A DNA stretch of 28,897 nucleotides from Priapulus caudatus (GCF_000485595.1 NW_014577642.1:106865-135761); one strand, 5' to 3'. Shown: positions 1 through 9,981, counted from the first letter of the stretch. Notes: generated from the letters alone by a model not told the origin. Program-made: numbers and translations.

Positions 1-365
1 TACATGTACATGTAATATTACCATAAATGTGCATGTAGTGCCACCACAGATGTACAGGTCATACAGGTCACCCAACTGCAGTATACATCTACGTGCAGTA
101 TTACCATACATGCATGTGTAATGTTACAGTAATGTTACTTTAATGTACATGCACATATACTGCAGCCATACATATAATCAAGAGCTAATAATACCTTTAT
201 TATTAGCTCTTAATATAAGCTTAATAAATTATTAGCTCTTAGTATTATTAGCTCTTGATATAATGTAGTGCCACTATACATGTACATGTAATGTCACCCA
301 CCGGACATTTACATTTAGTGTCACTATACATGTATGGTTACTGTAATGTACATGTACGTGTACTT
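1..365. repeat. TACATG-type simple repeat with a small inverted repeat
   Basis: Degenerate runs of ACATGTACATG fill this stretch. At about 178-196 and 241-259 a pair of 18-19 bp arms, AAGAGCTAATAATA and its complement TATTATTAGCTCTT, face each other, with further nested copies of TTATTAGCTCTT between them. No coding sequence is seen; the open frames here are by-products of the repeat. The same TACATG type of repeat returns at the far right edge of the window. Confidence 0.7.
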
Positions 366-570
366 ACACTGGCAATACATGTATGGCAGCATTACCCGTA
401 TGGCAGCAGTACATGTACATGTACATTACACGTAAATGTGTATACATTAATGAGTCCATGTCTGCTGCCATACGATATAATCATTAATGTATGTACACAT
501 TTACGTGTAATGTACATGTACATGTACTGCTGCTATACGGGTAATGCTGCCATACATGTATTGCCAGTGT
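366..570. repeat. Long inverted repeat (foldback), arms about 85-90 bp
   Basis: The sequence starting ACACTGGCAATACATG at 366 returns as its reverse complement ending at 570 (TTGCCAGTGT). The arms run from 366 to about 452 and from about 480 to 570, with roughly 27 bp between them and only a few mismatches or small indels. The arms include the ACATGTACATGTAC repeat but also unique sequence, so this is more than simple-repeat self-complementarity. No flanking target-site duplication was recognised. Confidence 0.8.
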
Positions 571-2154
571 GCAGACCCTGCCCTTCGTACATGTCGCCAG
601 GAACACATAAAAACACGGGTAGTTATTTACTCCCAAGTAATGCCAGTATGCAAGTCTGTCCATGCCACCATACACACAACGCCACCTGACGTGTATTGCT
701 ACCGTGCAGGTGGCGCCACCTTTTGGTTTGTAGGAAATGGGGCGTACAGGCTGCGCTGCTTGCTGTACACGTAAAATTTCATTCTGCAAATATGTACTAT
801 AAAGATCATTTTTGCAGCGGCAGCCTGTCTGCGTGCGTGCGTGCGTGCGTGCGTGCGCGGTGATGTACTGGTAACGAAATTAGAGGGTTGGGGGTTGTCA
901 CGCTAGGATGCTTGCGCTGCGTCTGCGGTTGTGTGCGTGTGCGTGTGTGCGTGTATGTGTGTGTGTGTGTGTGTGTCGGCGTGTGTAGAGCTAGAGCTGG
1001 TTTATGGGTGTCAGTGGCATGATGCATGTCTGTCAATATTTACGCGGCAGGCTCGGCTGCGCAGGGGTGATCTCTTCTTCTATCGACTGTAGTGAGCTTA
1101 AGTGCACAGCCGTGTACTACAGATATCTCCCGCTATTCCGGGGAGGGGCAAGTACATAACGCGCGCATACACGCATACACGCATGCGCGCATGTTCACAC
1201 TCGCGGCCAACTGCGCAATTTTACCAGGAAGACGTATAAGAGGGAGTGCGACATATTTCTAAAATTCGACATTTACGAACCTTGCTCTACCTGCGATTGC
1301 GCCTTGCTATTTCTTACTTCCTCGTATGTGTATATCATGACCATTTATTGCTGCCTGCCATGTAATTTGTAACACGCACCTATGTACGTTACGTTTACCT
1401 ATAAGACGTAGGGAAGGAGTTACCCATCTGATAGCCCGACCAGGCTGTGCGACGGATTGTCTATTGTATTGTAACCCTAGCAATACCTTTTCTTGGAGCT
1501 ACCCATCTGACAGCATATCTTCGGTACACTGACGGGAAGGGTGGTTACATATTTATGCAAAATTCGCTCGTGCACATTGGCCTGTAGGGCACAGACGCGC
1601 CGGGTAAATATCTGTGTGGAAAACAGGAGCGGCCTGAGGCCTGGTGGCCGTGTGTTTGTTATAGCAGTAGCGCATGAGATACAATCAAGCTATATGCTTT
1701 TATAGTGCTGACCCGGCCTGAGACTCGTTTTCCACTCTAATACGTGGATAGTTTCTATACGGAAACAAAAGCAAATAGATTTTGGTAGCGTGTAGGATTT
1801 TAATTCTTGATATTAATGTACTTTTACTGTACTGGTTAATAGTACAGTAGATGTATTCTCTTTCACATGTAGACTGCGCGTGCGTGTGTGTGTCAGCTGT
1901 GTGTACATGTATATTTTGAATACGTTTTGTTTGTAAATTATCAGTCTTGGTTAAGCAGAAGTGGTTAAATCCGTGGCGATTCATGTATCCTAGGATGTAA
2001 ACGGATGTTAGCCACAGAAATGTCTCAATTCAACAGTAAACATGCACGCACGGCCAGCGCCGTCACGAGAAGAAAATTCAAGCTTTCGTTTTCTGGCTTC
2101 GCGAGAACATTTGGAGGTAACTCACGCGCGTTCGTTCTTCCTCTCTCATTTCAG
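571..2154. other. Upstream region without a supported gene
   Basis: This stretch holds a GCGT tract (830-857), a GT-rich microsatellite (about 931-985) and otherwise unique non-coding DNA. A GTATAAGAGG box near 1233 and an alternating GCGCATGC tract near 1180 could belong to a promoter, but no transcription start can be fixed. If the gene has an untranslated first exon upstream of 2155, it should lie here or outside the window. Confidence 0.5.
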
Positions 2155-2288
2155 AGCGCAAACGCTTTAGCTTGCAGCCATGACGACGGACATACGCGTG
2201 CGATGGGAGCCCGACCAGGAGATCACAGAGGATGAGGACAACAGTTCATCGAGATTGTTTGAGCGGGCCAGGATCAAAGCCCTCGCAG
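2155..2288 (+). CDS. Beta-spectrin exon 1a: canonical N-terminus (coding from 2180)
   Basis: This exon encodes the start of conventional beta-spectrin, the membrane-skeleton protein that pairs with alpha-spectrin and binds actin. The ATG at 2180 (context GCC ATG A) opens 36 codons: MTTDIRVRWEPD, an acidic stretch, then SSSRLFERARIKALA. The last block is a hallmark of beta-spectrins just before CH1. One extra base precedes the donor GTACGT at 2289 (phase 1). It joins the first two bases of the 9982 exon as GAT (Asp), giving the family sequence ALADERE. A pyrimidine-rich acceptor (CTCTCATTTCAG) ends at 2154, so 2155-2179 is 5' untranslated and a further noncoding exon upstream is likely. The family assignment is very secure; the paralogue name is not assigned because most invertebrates have a single conventional beta-spectrin. 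Confidence 0.93.
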
Positions 2289-3608
2289 GTACGTGTCACG
2301 TGTGCATGTGCGTGAGCATGTCGTATGCACGATGGACAGGTATAGGATTAGCAGACACATCTATAGAGAACTATCTACTGCGGACTCTTGGAGTTTCTCT
2401 TGAGTGTCAGTCATGCACAGGACTGGTTTGATCAATGCATAGCAGCTAAGTTACGAGGAGCAGGAGAGATTCGATCAAGTCATGCAACGCACCACTTCTG
2501 TGGTAATTTGAGATTCATCAGTCTTAGGACAATGCGATACCTTTGTGGTTATTTCGGATACCACAGGCTTTCTGTACAAAAATGCGTCACCTTTTCTAAT
2601 TATCATGGGGTCCTCAGGTATTGTGCGACGTGTACTACAAGGGTCTTTGTGGTCACTAGCAGTTGACGAGCGTACTGTACACATAACATTGAGGGTTTGC
2701 GATGGTAATTCTCGTCGCGGCGTGTGACGATCCGGGATCAGGAGTTATCCCTGCGACGTTGGTGATAATAATGCTCGAAAATTTACGCTCTGGTAATGTT
2801 CGATTTGGAAGCTGCGGACGCTCGCAGAGGTGGTAAAAGCTGCCGGTGTTATGTCGATTAATATTGACATTGCACTTATCGACTTCAATACGGTTTACGC
2901 GCGACCATTATACGTCCGCTAATGTCGCCAACGAATAATTCCCGAGAGGATCGTGAAATATGTTGCGAGCATGCGCGTTTGCAAGGACGTTTAGTCACCA
3001 TGCTGATTCCGCTCGCGAACTTTGACCGCGAACGTTGTGTGTGTGTGTGTGTGTGTGTTTGGGGGGGGGGGTATGCGTTCGTGTGTAAACAACGAAGGCA
3101 GACAGTAGTCACGATAAATACCACCATGATTGTTTAGCGACGACGCGATCGTGACGCCACCCGCGTCCTAAAATCTTCGCCGACTAGAGTCGGCCGGGAA
3201 GCGAGAGTTAAGACGCACATTAAAAATAGTAACATATAATATATATAACATATATTCGCACTGCCTCACTTCTGTATCGGGTCCCGGCGATTAAGAAATT
3301 GAGCGCCAATCGCAAGGCGGCGGGCGTAATCTAGGGGAGATAAGTTGCAGATAGGGGCGATGACGATATCCTATATACCTGGGCAGGTGCGAGAGGTTCC
3401 AGGTAGAGCAGGTGTGGCAGGTAGAGCACAGAGCACGCTCGGTGGTCACAGTGGGAGTGGTACTGTGTGACCCGCTCACTCGCTCGCGTCGTGAAGATTT
3501 CGTTACGTCTCATCAGGCAGAAGCCCCCGTCCTGATTAGCCGAGCTGATCTGCATAAACTCGGTTCGTCAGTCAGTGCAGTCGTTGGCGATTCCGGCGTT
3601 GCGCGGTG
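2289..3608. other. Intron after exon 1a, first part
   Basis: No coding exon is recognisable. It holds a (GT)n tract followed by a run of ten Gs (about 3036-3070), a (TA)-rich patch near 3235-3255, and unique sequence. The short open frames on both strands have no recognisable protein content. Confidence 0.5.
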
Positions 3609-3868
3609 AGGACATATCGATCACGTCGTGTCGTTAGGTGCGAGGATTCCTTCACTGCGTAGGTTCCGTCGTCGCGTGGATTCTATCGTCGAGTCGTCCG
3701 GATATCTAGTCGGGGATCCGGTGTCGTGGCACCGAGCACGGACGTATCGATCGCGTCGTGAAGTTCGGAGGATTCCATTGTCGTGTAGATTTTATCGTCG
3801 AGTGGATTCTATCGTTGCGTGGATTCTAGGTGTAGATATCTAGCCAGGGTGTGGGATCCGGTGCGGGT
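3609..3868. repeat. Imperfect tandem duplication, about 130 bp unit, two copies
   Basis: Copies at about 3609-3728 and 3743-3868 share the order ATATCGATC/ACGTATCGATC, CGTCGTG, GAGGATTCC, GATTCTATCGTCGAGT, GATATCTAG and GGATCCGGTG. Inside each copy a shorter GTGGATTCTATCGT motif also recurs. The pair lies just upstream of the GC-rich exon 1b and could be part of its promoter region. Confidence 0.7.
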
Positions 3869-4142
3869 GGGAGCGGAGTAGCTGGTGCGGATCGCGCGCA
3901 GCACGCGTGCGTGACGGCGTAACCACCGGTCACGCGTCGACGAGGTATCGCAGTGAGAGCAGACGCCCCGCGAGCGTGCGCGTGTGTGAGCTAACGTCTC
4001 AGCAGCACGCTTCCAGGAGAGACTCCGGACGACGCGGAGACGTGTAGCGGATCTACGTCGGTGACAGTCGCGAATAGCCACGCAGCCCGGTAGCGCCACC
4101 TACGTTAACGCGCGTCTCGCGTCGCGGCTCATCGGGCGACGA

Positions 4143-4169
4143 ATGCTGTCGCTGGCACGTCTATCGTGA
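4143..4169 (+). CDS. Small upstream ORF (8 codons plus stop) before exon 1b
   Basis: An ATG at 4143 opens eight codons (MLSLARLS) and stops at TGA 4167-4169, 22 bases before the exon 1b start at 4192 and in a different frame. If exon 1b is transcribed from a promoter upstream of 4143, this uORF would be in its leader and could lower translation of the 1b isoform. Its role is inferred only from position. Confidence 0.3.
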   Translation: MLSLARLS

Positions 4170-4191
4170 GACCGACCGTGAGGCCGGCGGC

Positions 4192-4299
4192 ATGGCGGAG
4201 ACAGAGGGCGCCGGCGGCATGGCGGGGACAGAGGGCGCCGGCGGCATGGCGGAGACAGAGGGCGCCGGCGGCATGGCGGGGACAGAGGGCGCCGGCGGC
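4192..4299 (+). repeat. 27-bp coding tandem repeat, four copies
   Basis: Four in-frame units starting at 4192, 4219, 4246 and 4273 each begin with ATGGCGG and encode MAETEGAGG or MAGTEGAGG alternately, so the array is really a 54-bp unit repeated twice. Every unit supplies an in-frame ATG, so the true start could be any of the four. Confidence 0.9.
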
Positions 4300-4834
4300 G
4301 CAACGCGGCATCGCAGCAACATCGACAGCCTCATCGTCGAGCTGGAGAACGTAGACTTCTTCGAGGTCGACGAGACCGGCGTGCACGTGACGTCCCACCA
4401 GGGGGAGCCGCGTCACACGGACGCGTCGCCGCCGAGCGGGACCGGCCGCCCGGCGGACGATTCGTGGCTCGGGGAGTCGCCCGGCGCGAGGGCGCCACCG
4501 CCGCTCGAGAATGGCCACCAGGCGGACGACTCCGACAGCGAGGTGTTTCACTTCACTGGGTCGCCGCCGATGATCAAGAGTGACTCGGACAGCGAGGTTT
4601 TTAGCTTCGCGGGGGCGCCGACGATGTACGGCCTCCAGGGGGCGTACGAGGAGTCGCCCGTGACGTCTCAGAAGGTGCGCAGCAGCGCGCGCGTGCCGTC
4701 GGCCGTGCGGCCATACGACTGGGGCGGCGGTGTGTGGTGGGGCAGCGGCGAGCAGGCATCCGGCAGCGAGCCGCCGGACATGCGCGACATTTCCGCGGCG
4801 ATCGTCTACGACGTCAAGATCAGACGCGTGCGAG
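4192..4834 (+). CDS. Candidate alternative first exon 1b of beta-spectrin (214-residue acidic head)
   Basis: The ATG at 4192 (GGC ATG G, a strong context) opens 214 codons that end at a good donor, GAG|GTAAGG, leaving one base (phase 1). This is the same phase as exon 1a, so splicing to 9982 gives KIRRVR followed by DERELVQKK, matching the spacing of KALA-DERE in the canonical form. The head begins with four nine-residue repeats of MA(E/G)TEGAGG (residues 1-36). Next come an acidic and Pro/Gly-rich stretch, two copies of DSDSEVF(H/S)F(T/A)G(S/A)P (about 113-143) with casein-kinase-2-like sites, a WGGGVWW patch (about 177-183) and the sequence ISAAIVYDVKIRRVR at the end. No known domain is recognised. 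The region is CpG-rich, as expected near a promoter. It could instead be an unused GC-rich open frame; the phase match, length and codon-like composition favour a real exon. Confidence 0.6.
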
Positions 4835-6039
4835 GTAAGGTCACGGTCGCGTGCGTGCGGGTCGTGGTCAAGGTCAGGTGTGGCCGAAGGAAGATAGGAA
4901 TGATGGTAGAAGTGCGCCGAAGTGAATGCGTGGGCGTGTCGACGCTGTCGCGACAAGATCTAATCGGGAAGATGTGGTTTTTGGGACGATCTCTCATCAC
5001 TGCTCGTCTCGGGGAATGTATTTCACTGACGCGGTTGTTGCGTGGCTTCTGCTAACAGACTGTGTGTAGACGTAGAACATGTGAATACGTGTGCAAGCCA
5101 CTGTCGCGAAACCAATTTACTGTTCGCAAACAACTGGGCGGCATGTTCGATCGCGCGAAATTACTTGGCGGCACGAAGACCGTAATTACGCATCGTTAAT
5201 GCAAATTAAGTCTACAGTTCAGTCGGTAATCGTCCGTGCTGCGCTCTGCGTTGACTGCTGTTCGCTTGTCCTTAGCTAGGTTTCACGCTGTGTGGGTGAG
5301 AATAGGGAAGCAGCAGGCCTCTGCGCTGGTATTTCACGCTATATATTTCACGTTTTTAGAAGTTTAATTAAGTCTTCGAGAAAGAATACCTAATATCATG
5401 AAAGTCAAATGGTCGAATTTTTCCATGTAAGGCGTACTGGGAATTTAACGTCAGTTAAAGTTGGAAAGTCAGTTTTAACGATTCACGGATTCATGCAGCC
5501 ACTTAATCACAATACTTCGAGTTAGGGTAACACCGTGCTATTTTCCTTACCCTTCGTACGCTCAAGGGCAGATAATACTATGATAGAATGACAGCCATAT
5601 TAGAATGATAAGAATATATAGAGAATAATAGAGCAACAGTAGTAGAATGATAAACTTGCATGTTGTCATATTCTACCACGGCTAATGCTAACAACAGACC
5701 AACGCACGGCCATGTAAGAATTCCATTTCTACCGAGTTTTACATGCTTGCCGGGTGGCAATATCGCGTGAAGGCGTCTCTAATGATGCTCCACAACCTAT
5801 GCAGTTCTCCCAGCCTCTATTATCAATCTCATATAGTAGAGTATAGCGAGCAGTAGTCTGGTTCATTCACGCACGCAGGACGAGTGTATCGACTGGCTGC
5901 TGTGATGGATGGATGCAGCACGCATTAAGGTGATGCAGCACGTATTAACGTCATGTTATACGCGCGAACATTGCACACTTACTGCTTAGGTCGCTGACAC
6001 GGCCCCACCCCACGATCACCTGTCGTTAAGTACAGCTAG
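4835..6039. other. Intron stretch without recognisable features
   Basis: Unique intronic sequence lies between exon 1b and the TATA-type promoter candidate. I see no exon, repeat array or mobile element here apart from short AT-rich patches. Confidence 0.5.
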
Positions 6040-6130
6040 TATATATATAAATCGCGCTCCCCCGCGCGAGTGTCCAGTTTCCAGTCAATCCGTCGGAAAC
6101 GGTGGAGCGGCCACGCTCGCTCAGAGCGGA
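6040..6130 (+). promoter_or_regulatory. Candidate TATA-type core promoter and short noncoding exon
   Basis: A TATATATAAA box at about 6042-6051 is followed about 30 bp later by CCAGTTTCCAGTCAATC, which contains initiator-like CCAGT sequences (6074-6086). A GCGGA|GTAAGA donor follows at 6130/6131. A TGCGCATGCGCG motif (NRF-1-like) lies at about 6179-6190. No ATG lies between the presumed start and the donor. Joined to the 9982 exon, the transcript would have no in-frame start before the methionine inside CH1. The owner of this promoter is therefore unclear, and it may be inactive. Confidence 0.3.
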
Positions 6131-6215
6131 GTAAGATTTCACCGATGATGACATACGGATGACGCGCGATGGTGCGTCGTGCGCATGCGCGCGCTCTGGG
6201 CGCTGTAACCCTGAT

Positions 6216-6816
6216 CCAATTCGATTATGCTGTCCGGATTCTCCGGACTCTCCATTTCCATTCGATTACTGGTCACATGACCATTTCTGGAGAGTTCGGA
6301 CTCTCCAAACTTTCCATTTTTTCGACCGGTGCGATAGCGGAGAGGATTATTGTCAACATTGTAAGTATTAGTAACACACGAAAATCGGATGCACTACACG
6401 GATTGGTGCATAAAATGTGTTAAAAACCAGAAAATTTGGTTTGAATAACCGAAATTCAGACTAAATGTCGCCATTCTGCCATTTTGTCACGTGACCTACG
6501 TGACAAAATGGCAGAATGGCGACATTTAGTCTGAATTTCGGTTATTCAAACCTAATTTTCTGGTTTTTAACACATTTTATGCACCAATCCGTGTAGTGCA
6601 TCCGATTTTCGTGTGTTACTAATACTTACAATGTTGACAATAAAACTATAGATCCCTTTTTCCCTTGGTATGATTGAAATTTGTAGTATCATCGTTGAGA
6701 ATCAACAACGTGGGGGCCGCCATCTTGGTGCCCCACTTCTATTCTATTTCGCATAAATCCGGTAGGATCCGGACTGGAGAATGTGAAGAGTCCGGACTAC
6801 ATAATCGAATTGGCCC
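6216..6816. mobile_element. Foldback/MITE-like element with outer terminal inverted repeats
   Basis: The outer ends match as inverted repeats: CCAATTCGATTATG with GTCCGGA near 6217-6240, and the complement TCCGGAC plus CATAATCGAATTGG near 6793-6815. Inside lies a near-perfect palindrome (6348-6642). Short TCCGGA boxes recur in both arms. There is no transposase-like frame, so it is non-autonomous. I could not identify a target-site duplication, so the exact ends are approximate. Confidence 0.6.
6348..6642. repeat. Near-perfect 145-bp-arm palindrome with 5-bp spacer
   Basis: Left arm 6348-6492 and right arm 6498-6642 are reverse complements with almost no mismatch; one visible exception is AAATTTGG in the left arm against CCTAATTT in the right. 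The centre is CACGT-GACCT-ACGTG. Such arms would form a very stable hairpin in RNA or a cruciform in DNA. Confidence 0.92.
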
Positions 6817-6929
6817 CCTGCGTGCGTGCTAGGGAGCCTCGTTGTAGATTGTTTCGCACGTCGTTTTGGGTGCGTGCCGGTTAGTCGCGATTGCTGATGG
6901 AATTACGATGGCGCTCGTCTGTCTTGCGA

Positions 6930-7320
6930 GAGGCTGCAGCTGGGAGAGAAGGGCGAGGAGGAGGTAGGGGAAGAGGATAAGGAGAGGAGAGAATATTATG
7001 ACATCGAGTAGAAGAGGGGAGATAGATGGGCATAGAAGGGGCAGAGGACAGAAGAGAAAGGAAGGAGATGGGGGAAGAGACAGAGAAGAAGTAGGGAGAG
7101 GTGAGGCGGAGGGAGTGGGGGAGGAAAGGGGAGAGAGGAGGCGGCGTGTGTGTAGTGCATAAATGAGGCGTGTAGCGTCGCCTGGTGCGACCGGCTGTTT
7201 GCTTAACCTTGACAGCGCGAGGGGAACGAGGAGATGATGATGATGGATGAGGGAGGAGGAGGAGGAGGGAGGAGGAGGAGGAGGGAGGAGGGAGGAGGAG
7301 AAGGAGGATGGCAGGGATTG
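6930..7320. repeat. Purine-rich (GGA)n tract
   Basis: The plus strand is almost pure G and A across most of this stretch, densest at 7247-7311 (GGAGGAGGA-type). Long minus-strand open frames here encode only Ser/Pro/Leu-rich low complexity and are artefacts of the tract. Such polypurine runs can form triplexes and often vary in length between alleles. Confidence 0.85.
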
Positions 7321-7584
7321 TAATGGTGACCGTTGAGCAGTGATCAATGAGCAGCACACAGCACGCACGCATGCACTCACTGTCACAGACAAACACGCAC
7401 ACATGGTTTATGACAGCGTGATGACACAAGCATGTAATAGCGGCCAGTGTAATCAGTCTAATTACGTTTTACACGTAGAGCCCCCCCCCCCCAGAGACGT
7501 GAATAAAATGGCGTGATATTATGTCGAATGCTAACGCAGTCAGTAAGTGCAACATATATTTTAGGGTCATTGATGTCCAAGCGT

Positions 7585-7990
7585 GCATTTCCCTACATGT
7601 CACATATGTTACTCTGAGATGATTGTCTCATTACTGGTTTCCGTGTTTACCTATTTGCGCTCAATGTTGTGGGTGTTAATATGGTTACCGCATTTCCCTA
7701 GCTCTTAGGTGGACATTGTTCATGTATTTCTCTACCTGCAATACATGTTGCTTTATGTATCTCTTCCCATATTTCTCTACTTCTACATGATGATCTGTAT
7801 GCCTGTGTGGGCATGCGTGCGTGGGTGTATGGTTCCTATATTTCCCAACTTGTACCAAATGCTACTTTGTTTATCTCTTCCCATATTTCTCTACGTCTAT
7901 CTAATGCTCCGTATATCTGTGCGTGCGTGGGTGGGTGTGTGTGTGTGTCTGTATGGTTCATATATTTCCCTACTTGATGCTCAATGCAAC
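7585..7990. repeat. Degenerate minisatellite, period about 115-125 bp
   Basis: Units share ATTTCTCTAC or ATTTCCCTAC, then a variable stretch with CTCTTCCCATATTTCTCTAC, then a GTGCGTGCGTGGGTG block and TATGGTTC(C/A)TATATTTCCC. The clearest copies start near 7724, 7845 and 7961, with a weaker one near 7588. The open frame over the array (hydrophobic Phe/Leu/Tyr repeats) follows the DNA repeat and is not a supported gene. Confidence 0.7.
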
Positions 7991-8092
7991 CGTGTGTCTC
8001 TACATGGCTGGCCAGCGCGATGTTTATGCCGTGTGTATACTGCACGTCCGTTTGTTTTAAGAAATATCGTATCTGCCTGCCGTTACTTCCTG

Positions 8093-8119
8093 CAGCAGCA
8101 GCAGCAGCAGCAGCAGCAG
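8093..8119 (+). repeat. (CAG)9 microsatellite
   Basis: Nine uninterrupted CAG triplets lie in an intron. The poly-Gln or poly-Ala frames they create on either strand are not part of any exon I can support. Confidence 0.95.
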
Positions 8120-8397
8120 TGCCACGGGGCACGGCTGTCACTGCCAGCTTCAGCGAACACCCACACACGCACGCACGCACGCACTCACGTACGTAGCTCT
8201 GCACTAACACCGCCAAGGGCTTGGCTATGTTTGCCATGCCAAAGTCCACGGGTGGAGAGTGTCAGTTATTTAACTAACCGAAGTACAGTGTTATTTATGG
8301 CATTTTTTGGTGTGTGCCCATGTTTACGGACACATATTTACGGGTATATGGGGTATTTTTTTCTCGGAGGAGTTCCAGCGAAAACTAGTTCATGGAC

Positions 8398-8515
8398 ACC
8401 TAGACAATCAAACTAGACAATCAAACTGGACAATCAAAATAGACAATCAGATCTAGACAATCAGATCTAGACAATCAAACTAGACAATCAAACTAGACAA
8501 TTTAAACTAGACAAC
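8398..8515. repeat. 13-bp minisatellite (TAGACAATCAAAC), about nine copies
   Basis: Copies of CTAGACAATCAAA follow one another with variants GGACAATCAAAA, TAGACAATCAGATC and TAGACAATTTAAAC. The stretch is intronic and non-coding. Confidence 0.9.
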
Positions 8516-9340
8516 GGCAGTGTGACAATCGCTGTCACAATGTGATGCGCGGACATGCATCGTTCCACTTGTACTGCCAGCCGGCAGAAGTGCATTAGCG
8601 TGCTCCTCCTCACTGAGATTATACTGGCGTTATAGCAGCTGAAGCTCCCTCGCTGATTGGCAACCGCTGGCCCCGAGGGGATAACAGGGGGAAAGGTCAG
8701 CTTGCACGCGGCCATGCTGCGGCAACGATTTTTTTCTCTCTCTGCTGCCTGGTAACAGTCGTTGCTTCAGCAGTAGAGCCTTATTACGGTAGGGACCTCA
8801 CCCCACCACGCCACAGTAAATATTGTTGGCAAAATAGCCGAGCCATATTTCATGGGTTTATAATCTCTCTTCAAATATGTATCTGGGAGATTCTAGCGAG
8901 GCGCTGTTGTTGTTGGGAAGCTGGCAGAGGTGATGTGATGGAACTACTTGGCATGATGGGTGGTGGGGTGGTGGGCGATGTTGTTAGTGTAAAAGATTAG
9001 TACTCGCGTTTTCCACGTGGAGAATTAGTCTGATAAGATTTCGAAGACACACGTTTCAGGACGAGTTTCTGCGAGTGAACACAATTAGATTTCTGTGAGC
9101 TGGGAGCGGAGAGATGGAACTTAGGGTCATCACGCGCATTTACACGTAATTTGTAGGCAGCCGGCGTGTAATGCCGTGCCGCGTTTTCTTCTCTAGTCGC
9201 CGTCGAACCTCCGTCTCGAAATTCACACTCGAAAAATTTTGTCTGCGCACTTACGGCCGCTAGTTGCGCCGGGTCTTTCATTTCGAGTCGGTCGGGGAAC
9301 GGAACGTGTGAGCGCACGCAGTTGTCTGGATCACCGGTGT
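8516..9340. other. Intron stretch without a supported gene
   Basis: Unique sequence with a short GT/TG patch near 8900-8985. A 137-codon minus-strand frame (8997-9410) contains non-repetitive residues but has no recognisable domain and was not accepted as a gene. Confidence 0.45.
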
Positions 9341-9341
9341 T

Positions 9342-9811
9342 ATTCTGCAGATGAGAGAGTGAGCTTCTGTAATCATGCGCGGTGTGTGTGTGCGCGCGCG
9401 CGTGCTTCACGTCAGGTTAGAGCGAACAGAAGTAATCGTACGCACTCTCCATTCTTTCACAGATGAGAGAGTACAGCCATAACCTCCCTTCGGGAGAGGA
9501 TGTAAGCTGTAGATGCCCCATTAGTTAGATTGGGGTTTAGGGTAGTCGTGAAACGCTAAATAAAATATACGAAAAGGGACTCATAAATGTAAATTATTCT
9601 TCAATGAATGTAGATCATCATGTAGTTGATCATGAAACTCTTGTCTTCTCATGACACCCACCCCCGCCTCACTGTGTACGTTGACTGGGAGCTGCACCAC
9701 GCCCTCAGTATTAGCCTGCTGAGTCGTGAAGTGTTTGTTGCCTGTAGGAATTTGGCTAGGCTACGGCCCTGGAAAGAAGCCAGAAATAATTGAGCATGCT
9801 TTCCCTTCTTG

Positions 9812-9881
<70 letters not shown>

Positions 9882-9981
9882 TGCTGCAGATTTTCAGCTT
9901 GCATAATCATATACATCATGCATTCCTTTCCTTGATGAGAGAAAGAGTGAATAATCATGTGCATGTCCTTGCTTTCCGTAG
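9342..9981 (+). repeat. Repeated acceptor-like edges resembling the 9982 exon start
   Basis: The motif GATGAGAGA, with which the 9982 exon begins (last intron G included), recurs at about 9350, 9462, 9812 and 9933. At 9350 and 9462 it is preceded by acceptor-like TTCTGCAG and CTTTCACAG. Later copies have lost the AG acceptor, and at 9812 the copy has grown into a (GA)n tract (to about 9879). Only the last copy at 9981 leads into CH1 coding sequence. Confidence 0.6.

Noticed and set aside
4129-4956. Minus-strand 275-codon frame opposite exon 1b
   Set aside because: It is Arg/Ala/His-rich shadow coding in a GC-rich region; the plus strand has the strong start, the phase-matched donor and the better composition.
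6829-7429. Minus-strand frames of 182-191 codons rich in Ser, Pro and Leu
   Set aside because: They come from the purine-rich tract; two different frames are open over the same bases, which is expected of low complexity and not of a gene.
7709-8416. 235-codon frame resembling a membrane protein
   Set aside because: The hydrophobic segments are translations of a 115-125 bp tandem repeat, followed by the CAG and GT repeats.
8997-9410. Minus-strand 137-codon frame, with MKDPAQLAA followed by a possible donor near 9253
   Set aside because: No recognisable domain, no partner exon and no promoter; a single plausible donor is not enough.
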